A DNA stretch of 64,000 nt from Myxococcota bacterium (GTDB lineage Bacteria; Myxococcota_A; UBA796): NCBI GenBank assembly GCA_029251165.1, contig JAQXDW010000054.1:142896-206895 (forward strand). The letters are read 5' to 3'. Shown here in pieces: positions 34,612 to 43,691 of this stretch. The stretch's first letter is position 1. Every line of letters begins with the position of its first letter. The notes under the pieces were generated by a model. It saw only the letters and a program-made list of their open reading frames with translations, was not told where the DNA came from and did no database searches. A program made the translations under genes and the position numbers.

Positions 34612-36543
34612 TTGATCGCCTATATTTTCCGTCGAATCTTAGCAATGTTCCCCACACTCCTGGGGATCACGCTCATCACTTTTGCCATCATCAGCCTCGC
34701 GCCGGGTGACCCGGTCGCCACCAGCTTCGGTGCAGGTGGCGGCGCAGAGCAGTCCACCGAAGCGGGTGGTGGCGGCAACCAGGATCAGGACCGGATGGCA
34801 GACGCCATCCGTGCCAAGAAGAAGCTCCTGGGCATCCTCGAAGAGGACCGCTCAGTGATCACCTGGTCAGCCTCCGGGTATGCCGCTGGAGGCCCCCTCC
34901 AGCCCATGTACCCTGAGACGCGCCTCGGCAGCCTGCCCAGCTGGTCCCGCACCCTGAGTGTGGAAGGAGACACCCTCTTCGTCGGCGGCAAGGACGGCAC
35001 CATCACCGTGCTCTCCGACTCCGGCAGCGTCCTCCAGCAGTGGGAGGCCCACGAGAATCCCCTCACCGCCATCGCAGTGGTCGGGGATCTCATCGTCTCT
35101 GCAGACGGCGAGGGCATCATCGAGCGCTGGAGCATGAGCGGCGAGTCTGCTGGTCAGACCCAGCCGCTCAACGTCCTCATCCGTGAGCTCGTTGCCCTCC
35201 CCGACGGAGAGCGCTTTCTCTCTGCAGCGGACGACGGCATCATCCGGCTGCACCGTGTCGACAATGGAACCGTCGAGCGGCGGTTCGAGGGACACAACAA
35301 CCGGGTCTACGCCATCGCCCTGTCCGGTGATGGCACGCGGTTCTGGTCTGGGGGCTACGACCGCACCCTCCGCCAGTGGGATCTGGCCAGCGGAAAGGAG
35401 CTGGCCAGCCTGGAGGGCCATGGTCAGGCCATCAACGACATCGCGGTGTTCCCTGACGACAGCAAGCTCGTCACGGCTTGTGATGACCGCAACATTCGAA
35501 TCTTCGACCTCACCGGCGCCGCAGAGCCCGTTGTCATGGAGGGGCACTACAAGCAGGCCTCCGCAGTGGCCATCTCGACAGACGGCAGCCAGATCTACTC
35601 GGGCAGCCGTGACGAGACCATCCGGGTCTGGGACACCGCGACCGGCACCCAGCTCGCCCAGAGCGACGAGTCCACGGGTCGCATCCGTGACATCGACGTC
35701 GCTGCTGATGGACGCCTCCTCTCCTCAGCAGACTCCTGGTCGACCGTGCCGGTCCATCGCCGCTACTTCTCCTGGCTCTGGCGCACGGTCCAGCTCGACT
35801 TTGACCGCAGCTTCGTCGATGACCAGCTGGTCATGGACAAGATCAAGAAGGCCCTGCCGGTGACCATCGGGCTGAACGTCCTGGCCCTGATCGTGGTCTA
35901 CACCCTCTCCATTCCGCTGGGCGTCATCGCTGCGGTCAAGCGAAACTCAACGTTTGACCACGCCTCGTCGCTGATACTGTTCACGCTGTACTCCATCCCG
36001 AGCTTCTGGCTGGCGACCCTGCTCATCATGATGTTCTCCTCTCGCCAGGCCCTCGACATCCTGCCCAGCGTCGGGCTGCACGGCGACATGCCGTGGGACA
36101 TGTCGTACCTGGAGTGGCTGTGGGACTTCATCAAGCACCTCATCATGCCAGTCCTGGTCATGTCCTACGGCGGACTCGCCAGCCTGTCTCGCTATGCGCG
36201 GACCAGCATGCTGGAGACCATCAGCGAGGACTACATCCGGACCGCGCGCGCCAAGGGACTCGATGAGAGCATCGTCATCTGGAAGCACGCCTTCCGGAAC
36301 TCGCTGATCACCATCGTCACCCTGCTCGGCAACCTCCTGCCCGCCCTCATCGGCGGCTCGGTCATCGTCGAGTACATCTTCAGCATCAACGGCATGGGCC
36401 GGCTGGGCTTCGACGCCATCCTCGCCCGGGACTACCCGGTCATCATGGCGATCACGACGTTCTCCGCCCTGCTCACCCTGGTGGGCATCCTCATCTCCGA
36501 CATCCTCTACAGCATCGTCGATCCCCGAGTGACCCAGAAATGA
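34612..36543 (+). CDS. DppB-type ABC permease with a seven-bladed WD40 propeller inserted in the first extracytoplasmic loop
   Basis: Residues 1-77 are the usual N-terminus of a DppB/OppB permease (YIFRRILAMFPTLLGITLITFAIISLAPGDPV). At the point where the family has LGLD then QY..L, a stretch of about 300 residues intervenes (about 78-380; nucleotides about 34843-35752), with seven WD40-like blades, e.g. YAIALSGDGTRFWSGGYD then RTLRQWD, and DGSQIYSGSRDETIRVWD. The permease resumes at RRYFSWLWRTVQLDFDRSF, with the EAA loop EDYIRTARAKGLDESIVIWKHAFRNSL near 539-565 that contacts the ATPase. By DppB topology the propeller faces the periplasm. Start TTG with GGGAG upstream; no frame break at either junction. 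Overlaps the next permease by 4 bp. Confidence 0.92.
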   Translation: MIAYIFRRILAMFPTLLGITLITFAIISLAPGDPVATSFGAGGGAEQSTEAGGGGNQDQDRMADAIRAKKKLLGILEEDRSVITWSASGYAAGGPLQPMYPETRLGSLPSWSRTLSVEGDTLFVGGKDGTITVLSDSGSVLQQWEAHENPLTAIAVVGDLIVSADGEGIIERWSMSGESAGQTQPLNVLIRELVALPDGERFLSAADDGIIRLHRVDNGTVERRFEGHNNRVYAIALSGDGTRFWSGGYDRTLRQWDLASGKELASLEGHGQAINDIAVFPDDSKLVTACDDRNIRIFDLTGAAEPVVMEGHYKQASAVAISTDGSQIYSGSRDETIRVWDTATGTQLAQSDESTGRIRDIDVAADGRLLSSADSWSTVPVHRRYFSWLWRTVQLDFDRSFVDDQLVMDKIKKALPVTIGLNVLALIVVYTLSIPLGVIAAVKRNSTFDHASSLILFTLYSIPSFWLATLLIMMFSSRQALDILPSVGLHGDMPWDMSYLEWLWDFIKHLIMPVLVMSYGGLASLSRYARTSMLETISEDYIRTARAKGLDESIVIWKHAFRNSLITIVTLLGNLLPALIGGSVIVEYIFSINGMGRLGFDAILARDYPVIMAITTFSALLTLVGILISDILYSIVDPRVTQK

Positions 36544-37652
36544 GCGGCAAGACTGAACGCGCCCCGGCCGCTACCCCAGTCCGGGACCAGTCCTTCCGCG
36601 CTCAGGTGTGGCGAAGGTTCAAGAAGCACCGCTCTGGAATGGGCGGCCTGGTGATGGTCATCGTCCTGATGTTCACCGCCCTCCTCGCTCCCCTCATCGC
36701 CAACGATCGGCCGATCGTTGCGAAGTACCAAGACTCGTGGCACTTCCCGGCGTTCACCACCTACGTCGACGTCTGGGTTCCCTGGCAGGGAATGCGGTTC
36801 TCGCTCAAGAGCATGCAGGTCGGAGGATCCTTCCCCCTCTCCGACCACTACGCCGTCCTCGAGGGACAGACCTGGAAGGAGGTCTCTGGAGATCTGGAGC
36901 TGGCGGTCTGGCCGATCATCAAGTACCACCCAAACCAATTTAATCCCGACGAGATCAAGCTCAAGCCCAGCGACAGCAGCGATCATGTCCTGGGCACCGA
37001 CGACCTCGGCCGCGATGTCCTCTCCCGGATGCTCCACGGCACCGTCGTCGCGATGCTGGTCGGGCTGTTCTCGCAGTCCATCGCCGGCACCATCGGCATC
37101 ACCCTGGGGCTTATCGCGGGCTACCTCGGCGGCTGGGTCGATCTGGTGATCTCACGGTTCACCGAAGTCGTGATGTGTTTCCCAACGTTCTTCCTCATCA
37201 TCGCGGTGATTGCGTTCCTGCCGCCGTCGATCATGAACATCATGATCGTCCTGGGGTTGGTGGGCTGGACGGGCATCTTCCGGCTGATTCGGGGAGAGGT
37301 CTTGCGGACACGAAGCCTCGACTTTGTGGCCGCCGCGAAGTCCCTGGCGATCCCGCAGTGGCGGATCATGTTTCGGCACATCCTCCCCAACGCCATCTCC
37401 CCGATCTTCGTTGCCCTGGCATTCGGGGTGGCGCGTGCGGTGCTTGCGGAGACGAGCCTCTCGTTCCTCGGCTTCGGCGACCCCTCCGTCCCCTCCTGGG
37501 GTGAGATCGTCCAGCAGGGACGCTTCTACATCTCCCAGGGCCTCTGGCACCTCACCGTCTACCCCGGGCTCGCCATCTTCGTGACGCTGACCGCGTTCAA
37601 CCTGTTCGGTCAGGGCCTCCGAGATGCGCTCGATCCCAAGCTTCGGGACTGA
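36540..37652 (+). CDS. DppC/YejE-type ABC permease
   Basis: The 370-residue second permease of the importer. After the first membrane helix (GLVMVIVLMFTALLAPLIA) a long periplasmic loop IANDRPIVAKYQDSWHFPAF resembles YejE-type permeases. The core HVLGTDDLGRDVLSRMLHG, the EAA motif FVAAAKSLAIPQWRIMFRHILPNAISPI and the C-terminal SLSFLGFGDPSVPSWG are canonical. ATG overlaps the upstream stop by 4 bp. The two ATPase subunits (DppD/DppF or a YejF-like fusion) do not follow; the next gene is a lipoprotein 254 bp away, so ATPases must be encoded elsewhere. Confidence 0.92.
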   Translation: MSGKTERAPAATPVRDQSFRAQVWRRFKKHRSGMGGLVMVIVLMFTALLAPLIANDRPIVAKYQDSWHFPAFTTYVDVWVPWQGMRFSLKSMQVGGSFPLSDHYAVLEGQTWKEVSGDLELAVWPIIKYHPNQFNPDEIKLKPSDSSDHVLGTDDLGRDVLSRMLHGTVVAMLVGLFSQSIAGTIGITLGLIAGYLGGWVDLVISRFTEVVMCFPTFFLIIAVIAFLPPSIMNIMIVLGLVGWTGIFRLIRGEVLRTRSLDFVAAAKSLAIPQWRIMFRHILPNAISPIFVALAFGVARAVLAETSLSFLGFGDPSVPSWGEIVQQGRFYISQGLWHLTVYPGLAIFVTLTAFNLFGQGLRDALDPKLRD

Positions 37653-37906
37653 GCAGCCCCGCGCCCCTCCCCCCTGCCTTGCGCGGCATCCCGCCAGGCA
37701 GCGGTGTGCCGGGGACTCCAGAGACGGGAGCGGCCTCCCCGCCCGAGGTGCGGTGTGCTCCCAGCACGGCTGGAGCGTGCGCCAGACGACCCCGCTCAGA
37801 CAGGCCTGCTGTGCAGCGAACAACCAGGCCCGAGCCCCCAGGCCTTGGCGGTGCGGGTTCCAGAGAGTCTCGGGCAGCCGAGGATCACACCGGGTAGGGT
37901 AGCGGG

Positions 37907-40147
37907 GTGAAATACTCCCTGCTCAGCATCCTCTTGTTCTCCTGTGGCCGCGACAAAGATCCCGCTCACCCCGGCGAGACCGGCACCGACTCCCGCGAGT
38001 TCCCCGTGCTCGATGTCGAGGGCTTCTCGGGCGGCTGCTACCAGCTCCGCGCCGAGGAGAGCTGGCTTGCCGCTGAGGGAGACACGTACACCTTCAGCGC
38101 TGCTCAGGCGGGTACAGGCTCCCGCTTCACCCTCCAGGCCTCCGACCTCGGCACCTACCTGCTGTATGACCAGGACGGACGCTACATCGTCGAATCAGAC
38201 GGCGTGCTGGTCGCACAGAGCACGCTGGCGTCTGACGTCACCCGGATTGAGGACGGCTACGTCTCTGGCGCAGAGTGGCTCCTGGAGGCCTCGCCCCAGA
38301 AGCCGAGCCACTACCAGCTCCGAAGCCGACGCAGCGAGGCCTTGCTCTCCACAGGCGGAGAGACCTCCGACGCGGGGGTCCCGGTGCTGCTGGAGGAGGC
38401 CACGGACTGCCGTGCCCATCCCGAGATGAGCCTGGATGCCTCTGGAGAGATCGCGAAGACCACCTTCGACGACGGCGACCTCTACGGCATCGTCGACACC
38501 CACTCGCACATCCTCTCCAATTTCGGCTTTGGTGGAGGAATATTCTACGGCGGCGCCTTTCACCGGCTGGGGGTCGAGCACGCCCTGGGGGACTGCGATG
38601 CCTACCACGGCGAGATGGGGCGTCGTGACTTCTTCGGCTACGCTTACGACAACGGCGGCAACGACAGCGACGCGATCCAGACCCTGGTGTTCTCCCTGCT
38701 GGCAGGAGAGCTGGCCGAGGACAACCACAGCACGGACGGCTACCCGACCTTCTCCGAGTGGCCCAACGCACGCGAGCGTGCCACCCACCAGCAGCAATAC
38801 CACCGCTGGCTGGAGCGGGCCTGGATGTCCGGGCTCCGCCTCGTGGTCCAGCACGCCACCACCAATTCCATCGTCTGCAACCTCACGGTCGGCGAGGGCC
38901 TCCAGCCCAGCTGGTACGACTGCGAGGACATGACCGCGGTGGATCGCATCGTGGATGAGACCTACCAGATGGAGCGCTACATCGACGCCCTGAGCGGCGG
39001 CGAGGGCGAGGGCTGGTTCCGCGTGGTCACCACCCCTGCGGCGGCTCGGGAGGTCATCGAGGACGGCAAGATGGCGGTCATCCTCGGCATCGAGACCTCC
39101 GACCTGTTCGACTGCCACATCACCCCCCGTCCCGGCGGACCCGAGTGCGACGAGGCCTACATCATCGAGCAGCTCGACGCCTACCACGAGCGCGGCGTCC
39201 GGGCGCTGTTCCCGGTCCACAAGTACGACAACAAGTTTGCCCCCGGAGACGGCAGCGGTGACTTCATCGAGCTGGGCAACTTCCTCAACAGCGGCCACTG
39301 GACCAACAAGACTGAGGACTGCCCAACGGACGGACTGCCCACCGGCTTCGACAACGGCAGCGTGACCTTCGGCGACCTCAACCTCCCGAGAGATGAGTAC
39401 CTCTCCGCAGCGCCCAATGACTTCTCCGGCTTCCCCGAGGAGCCGCTCGACATCGCCTTCTCCTTCGCCGGCAAGATCCTCTCGGATTCCCTCGAGGGAG
39501 AGTTCTGCCAGAACGCCACCATCACCGAGTACGGCGAGACCCTGCTGAGCGAGATGATGGCGCGGGGCATGATCATCGAGGTCGACCACTTCTCGCAGTG
39601 GTCCTACCAGCGGGCCTTCGAGATCCTCGAAGAGAACGACTACCCCGCGGCCGGAACCCACGGACGCGACGCCAACGGTCGCATCTACGCCGTCGGTGGC
39701 ATCTCGAAGATCAACCTCGGGCGCTGCCAGGACGCCGACAGCCCCGGCTCGACCCTCAGCGGCCTGCTCAGCGAGGTCGATCTGATCACCGCGATGGGGG
39801 GCTACCCGGCGGTCGGGTTCGGGTTCGATCTCAACGGCTTCGCCGGCGCCCCAGGCCCCCGGTTTGGAGACGGAGGCTGCTCCAGCGATCAGCCCAACGC
39901 GACGTCCTATCCGTTCACCTCCTACGCCGGAGACGTCACCTTCACCGAGCCCAGCCTCGGCAGCCGGATGGTCGACTTCGACACCGAGGGCATGATCCAC
40001 ATCGGCTTGCTCCCCGAGCTGCTGGAAGATGCCCGCAGGGACGCCGTCTCCGAGGAGGATCTGGAGCCGCTGTTCCGCTCTGCAGAGGGCTACATCCGGA
40101 TGTGGGAGAAGGCCGAGGCACGCGGCGCGGAGATGCGCGGAGACTGA
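37907..40147 (+). CDS. Large lipoprotein with membrane-dipeptidase (M19)-like metal hydrolase domain
   Basis: A 746-residue lipoprotein (LLFSC lipobox; GTG start). Residues about 25-190 are a beta-rich domain. From residue about 195 the order of metal-site motifs follows peptidase M19: VDTHSHI, VILGIETSDLF, HERGVRALFPVHKYDNKFA, MARGMIIEVDHFS, PAAGTHGRD and AVGFGFDLNGF, matching DxHxD, GxEG, LTHxxxN, DLSH, SHS and GSDFDG in that order. Large insertions and several Cys pairs make it much longer than ordinary M19 (about 350-400). Likely a surface dipeptidase or related amidohydrolase; substrate unknown. Proximity to a peptide importer is suggestive only. Confidence 0.7.
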   Translation: MKYSLLSILLFSCGRDKDPAHPGETGTDSREFPVLDVEGFSGGCYQLRAEESWLAAEGDTYTFSAAQAGTGSRFTLQASDLGTYLLYDQDGRYIVESDGVLVAQSTLASDVTRIEDGYVSGAEWLLEASPQKPSHYQLRSRRSEALLSTGGETSDAGVPVLLEEATDCRAHPEMSLDASGEIAKTTFDDGDLYGIVDTHSHILSNFGFGGGIFYGGAFHRLGVEHALGDCDAYHGEMGRRDFFGYAYDNGGNDSDAIQTLVFSLLAGELAEDNHSTDGYPTFSEWPNARERATHQQQYHRWLERAWMSGLRLVVQHATTNSIVCNLTVGEGLQPSWYDCEDMTAVDRIVDETYQMERYIDALSGGEGEGWFRVVTTPAAAREVIEDGKMAVILGIETSDLFDCHITPRPGGPECDEAYIIEQLDAYHERGVRALFPVHKYDNKFAPGDGSGDFIELGNFLNSGHWTNKTEDCPTDGLPTGFDNGSVTFGDLNLPRDEYLSAAPNDFSGFPEEPLDIAFSFAGKILSDSLEGEFCQNATITEYGETLLSEMMARGMIIEVDHFSQWSYQRAFEILEENDYPAAGTHGRDANGRIYAVGGISKINLGRCQDADSPGSTLSGLLSEVDLITAMGGYPAVGFGFDLNGFAGAPGPRFGDGGCSSDQPNATSYPFTSYAGDVTFTEPSLGSRMVDFDTEGMIHIGLLPELLEDARRDAVSEEDLEPLFRSAEGYIRMWEKAEARGAEMRGD

Positions 40148-40243
40148 GCGCAGCATCTCCTCAGACGCGGCTCGGGCTGTCTTCGCAGAATTGAAGTGCG
40201 TCGAAGTCCGCCCGAACGGACCGAGATGAGATAATCCGATGCA

Positions 40244-42031
40244 ATGTCTCGACCAAAGCCGATCTCAGCCATCGCCATCCCTCCGCCACCGCCCGAGCAG
40301 CGCGTCAGCCGTGCCGCGCACTTTGCGGGTCCGGACGAGAAGAAGGGGCGCTACTCGCTCCCCGACAACCTCTCCAGCCACTCTCCGATCGGGTACCGCA
40401 CCCGGACCTCGATGAGCATGGCAGAAGCCGAGGAGGCGATGAGCCTGCTGTCGCTGGAGCCGCCGACTGAGTTCGTCGCCCCAGCTCCGGTGACCGAGGG
40501 AGAGCTCTTCGAGGAGAGCAGCCTCGGGCTCCTCCGCGCCCGGCAGTCCACCAACTTCCGTGGGCAGCGCCAGGTCACCTTCGGGCCGAAAGACTCTGCT
40601 CAGATCACCCGCCTCCTCGGAGAGCTGACGGATCTGGAGGTGCCGGTCCTCGACAACGTGGCACACACCCACATCATCCTCAGTCGCCCCTACCGCACCG
40701 CGTTCACCCTGCTGCTGACCTTCGTGGGGCACAAGACCCTCGCCTCGCTGCTGACCGTGCCCATCCGGGCGATCCGCAAGCGGCTTCAGCACATCGATGA
40801 CATCCCCACCATCGGCTACCTCCAGGACATCCACCTCGGGGTGCTCGCTGAGGCCGTCGAGAAGGCTGCGATCATCGCCTCAGGGGGACGCCGACAGGCC
40901 AACGTCATCGCCGCACCGTTCACCAGCGCAGCCCGTCGAAAGGCTAACAAGACGGTGATGGGCAAGCTGCACCGTCTGTGCGGGCTGACCACTGGAGAGC
41001 TGAGCCTCGGCTGGCGGGTCTCGATGGTCGCCCAGGTCGGACAGACCGCTGAGCCGCTCCCGATCCGTGAGAAGACCTGCCGCATCCTCGGCGCCAACCT
41101 CCTCGCGATGCGCAGCGAGCGGATCCAGCCGGGAGTCAACGCAGAAGAGAAGGCCCCCAGCCAGTACCAGTCCCGCCAGGACATGGACGTGCCGGAGGAG
41201 CTGACGGTGATGGCCGGGCGAGCGGCGTACAACGCGTTCGCCCGATGGACCCGCTGTGACCGAGAGGCCGCAAAGGACCTCCTGCTGCTCGATCGAATCG
41301 ACGTGCTCACCGACGGCGGCAAGGAGCGCCTGCGGGCCCTGCGCCAGGAGCTGTCTGACATCACCGATCGGGTGGTCGAGAACCTCCCGCTGTGGGCAGA
41401 CCTGCCGCTGATGAAGGCGCTCTCCCGAAACGCGGCGCGGGGACGGAAGGCGTTCGCGCTCGCCGGGCAGCGCATCTACGTCGGCGGGCTGTCTCGTCCC
41501 GAGATCGACGCCGCAGGCCTGGAGTGGAACCAGGCCATCCGCGCGGTCGGTGCTGCCGCAGCCCGATCCGCTCTGGTCTGTGAGATCATGGGCTGCACTG
41601 AGATCCCCGAGGGCTGCGACCTGCTGGCCGGAATCTGCCTGATGGCGGGTCCGGTCAACCAGAACGACATCGGCAAGAGCTTCTACGGCTACGCGGACCT
41701 CCTCGCCGGCCGCTACCCCAATCGCACCCCCACCGCGATGCTGGTCTGGACGCTCAAGGCAAAGACCGTCGGCGACCCCATCGGCAACGAGGAGCAGCTG
41801 CTCAACGCCAAGCGCAAGGGGGCTCTCGTCGACCTGCGCCCCGGACCCCACGAGGTCATCACCCTCTGCGAGAACGGCCAGCGCACCGTCATGCGCTCAC
41901 GCGACGGGCAGCGCAATGCCGAGCGGGCTTACTACGACCAAGACAACTTCGTCACCGAGGCCAGCGGTCGAGAGATTCCAGGCAACCGCGGCGAGCCCTG
42001 GCCCTGGCGGGATGAGGTGCTCTGGACATGA
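40244..42031 (+). CDS. Conserved-looking hypothetical protein coupled to a MaoC-fold protein
   Basis: A 595-residue soluble protein I do not recognise. The first ~110 residues are Pro/Ser-rich and probably disordered; the rest is largely alpha-helical (HLGVLAEAVEKAAIIASGGRRQ; GKERLRALRQELSDITDRVVENL; AVGAAAARSALVCEIMGC). No signal peptide, membrane helix or obvious nucleotide-binding motif. The stop overlaps the ATG of the MaoC gene by 4 bp, so a shared role is likely. GC and codon use are as in neighbours. Confidence 0.7.
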   Translation: MSRPKPISAIAIPPPPPEQRVSRAAHFAGPDEKKGRYSLPDNLSSHSPIGYRTRTSMSMAEAEEAMSLLSLEPPTEFVAPAPVTEGELFEESSLGLLRARQSTNFRGQRQVTFGPKDSAQITRLLGELTDLEVPVLDNVAHTHIILSRPYRTAFTLLLTFVGHKTLASLLTVPIRAIRKRLQHIDDIPTIGYLQDIHLGVLAEAVEKAAIIASGGRRQANVIAAPFTSAARRKANKTVMGKLHRLCGLTTGELSLGWRVSMVAQVGQTAEPLPIREKTCRILGANLLAMRSERIQPGVNAEEKAPSQYQSRQDMDVPEELTVMAGRAAYNAFARWTRCDREAAKDLLLLDRIDVLTDGGKERLRALRQELSDITDRVVENLPLWADLPLMKALSRNAARGRKAFALAGQRIYVGGLSRPEIDAAGLEWNQAIRAVGAAAARSALVCEIMGCTEIPEGCDLLAGICLMAGPVNQNDIGKSFYGYADLLAGRYPNRTPTAMLVWTLKAKTVGDPIGNEEQLLNAKRKGALVDLRPGPHEVITLCENGQRTVMRSRDGQRNAERAYYDQDNFVTEASGREIPGNRGEPWPWRDEVLWT

Positions 42032-42852
42032 CCATCACGCTCGACTTCCCCACCCCGCCAACCATCCAGCTCCACAAGGCTATCGCCGGTCGCGGAAAGA
42101 AGCTCACCGACGGGCAGACCGTCCCCCGGTTTGAGGCCACCATCGAGCATGCTCCGCTGACCGGCATCGAGCGCTACCGGCGGATCTGCCTCGACCCGAG
42201 CACCGAGGGGGTTCCCCTCGCCTTTCCCCACATCCTGGCCGCTCCGCTGCACTTCGCCATCTTCACCCACAAGGCCATGCCGCTGCCGGCGCTGGGCCTG
42301 GTCCACGTCCGCAATTCCATCACCTGCCATGCCCCCCTCGATCCCTCCCAGCCGCTGTCGCTGAAGGTGTGGTGCGAGGGGCACGAGGCGGTGCGCTCCG
42401 GGGTAGAGATCACCCTGCACACGTCCGCCTCAGTGGGGGGTGAGGTCGTCTGGGAAGAGACCACCACCGCGCTGTCTCGCGCGGGGAAGGGAATCGGCGG
42501 CCCCAAGGTCACTGAGCCCGAGCCGCTGACCGGGCTGACCCGCTCCGTCTCCTGGCGGCTGCCCAAGGACCTCGGACGCCGCTATGCGCCGGTCGCCGGA
42601 GACCACAACCCGATCCACCTCTACCCGCTGACCGCGAAGATGTTCGGCTTCTCCCGACCGATCATTCACGGGATGTGGATGCTCGGTCGGATCGGCGGTG
42701 CGCTGGCCGCGAAGGCGCCCTGCACGGTCGCGCTGGAGTTCCGTCGGCCGGTCCTGCTGCCCAGCACCGTGTTCTACTCTGCCTCGGCAGATGGGCGCTT
42801 CGACGTTCGCTCCAGCAAGGGCAAGCTGCACATGTACGGCAGCATCTCCTGA
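42028..42852 (+). CDS. MaoC-like (R)-hydratase/dehydratase (hot-dog fold)
   Basis: A 274-residue protein with two hot-dog halves. The C-terminal half carries the hydratase signature YAPVAGDHNPIHLYPLTAK followed by FGFSRPIIHGMWMLGR, with catalytic Asp and His of the hydratase 2 motif in place. Such proteins hydrate trans-2-enoyl-CoA or dehydrate 3-hydroxyacyl thioesters. The N-terminal half (HAPLTGIERYRRICLDP, PLAFPHILAAPLHFAIFT) matches the non-catalytic half of double-hot-dog members such as eukaryotic-type FAS dehydratase relatives. Coupled to the preceding unknown gene; a desaturase converges 45 bp downstream. Confidence 0.85.
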   Translation: MTITLDFPTPPTIQLHKAIAGRGKKLTDGQTVPRFEATIEHAPLTGIERYRRICLDPSTEGVPLAFPHILAAPLHFAIFTHKAMPLPALGLVHVRNSITCHAPLDPSQPLSLKVWCEGHEAVRSGVEITLHTSASVGGEVVWEETTTALSRAGKGIGGPKVTEPEPLTGLTRSVSWRLPKDLGRRYAPVAGDHNPIHLYPLTAKMFGFSRPIIHGMWMLGRIGGALAAKAPCTVALEFRRPVLLPSTVFYSASADGRFDVRSSKGKLHMYGSIS

Positions 42853-42896
42853 GCGGACCGGCGGGTATCGAGAGCCGATCCCTGCCAGGACTGTGG

Positions 42897-43691
42897 TCAG
42901 CGAAACTTCTTCGGCAGCCACACATCCTGGGCCAGTCCGGTCGCTGAGAGGAGTCGGATCACCGCCCACGACAGGTCAGCCCCGCCGTGGAGCGCATGCC
43001 GGGCACTCCGAGGGTAGCGGTGGTGACCGTTGTGGTAGCCCTCGCCGTGGGTCAGCACCGCCAGCCAGGGCACGTCCACCGAGTCCTCCCGGGTCTCGAA
43101 CGTCCTGCGCCCGAAGCGTGCGGTGTGGGCGACGGAGTTCACCGCCCAGCTGGTGTTGGTCAGCCACAGGTGCACGAGCCACAGTGCGCCGATGCCCGTC
43201 CAGCCTGCCAGCCCCCAGGCTGCCCCGAGCTGCACCACAAAGAGCACCGGCATCACTCCGGGCGCATCCAGGAAGCGCATCAGCGGCTCCCCCATCAGGT
43301 CTGGACACAGCTCCCGCCAGGTCGGCGGGTTTCGCCCGAGGAGCCGACGCACATCGTGCAGCAGAATGGTGAGCTGCTGGCCGAACCCAGACAGGGCAAA
43401 CAGGAGCGCCGGCAGCGCCCGCTCGGTCCCGATCAGCCAGCCGCAGTGCGCCCACCAGAACCCCCGGATCGGAGAGTGGGGATCCGAGTCGGTGTCAGAG
43501 CGGGCGTGGTGCAGGCGGTGCAGCCCCACCCACAGGACGGGAGAGCCACCGTGCAGCGCGCCGAGCAGCGTCAGCACCCACCGCAGCGGCGGGCGCGCCT
43601 TGAACGAGCGGTGGGTCAGGAGGCGATGGTAGCCGACGGTGTTGCCCAGCCCCATCAAGACCGCAGCGAGGACGGTGGCGAGTGCGATCAT
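42897..43691 (-). CDS. Acyl-CoA/acyl-lipid delta-9-type fatty acid desaturase
   Basis: A 264-residue integral membrane diiron desaturase. The three His boxes are intact: HRLLTH (with GYHR upstream), HRLHH and GYHNGHH. Spacing and WALLHGG-like context match the stearoyl-CoA desaturase/OLE1 group. It should introduce a cis double bond into membrane acyl chains. The ATG at 43691 overlaps the upstream stop by 4 bp; a GTG seven codons earlier is possible. Length is near the short end of the family. Confidence 0.92.
   Translation of the reverse strand: MIALATVLAAVLMGLGNTVGYHRLLTHRSFKARPPLRWVLTLLGALHGGSPVLWVGLHRLHHARSDTDSDPHSPIRGFWWAHCGWLIGTERALPALLFALSGFGQQLTILLHDVRRLLGRNPPTWRELCPDLMGEPLMRFLDAPGVMPVLFVVQLGAAWGLAGWTGIGALWLVHLWLTNTSWAVNSVAHTARFGRRTFETREDSVDVPWLAVLTHGEGYHNGHHRYPRSARHALHGGADLSWAVIRLLSATGLAQDVWLPKKFR

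Noticed and set aside
38195..40156. 653-codon minus-strand frame
   Set aside because: Antisense of the M19-like lipoprotein.
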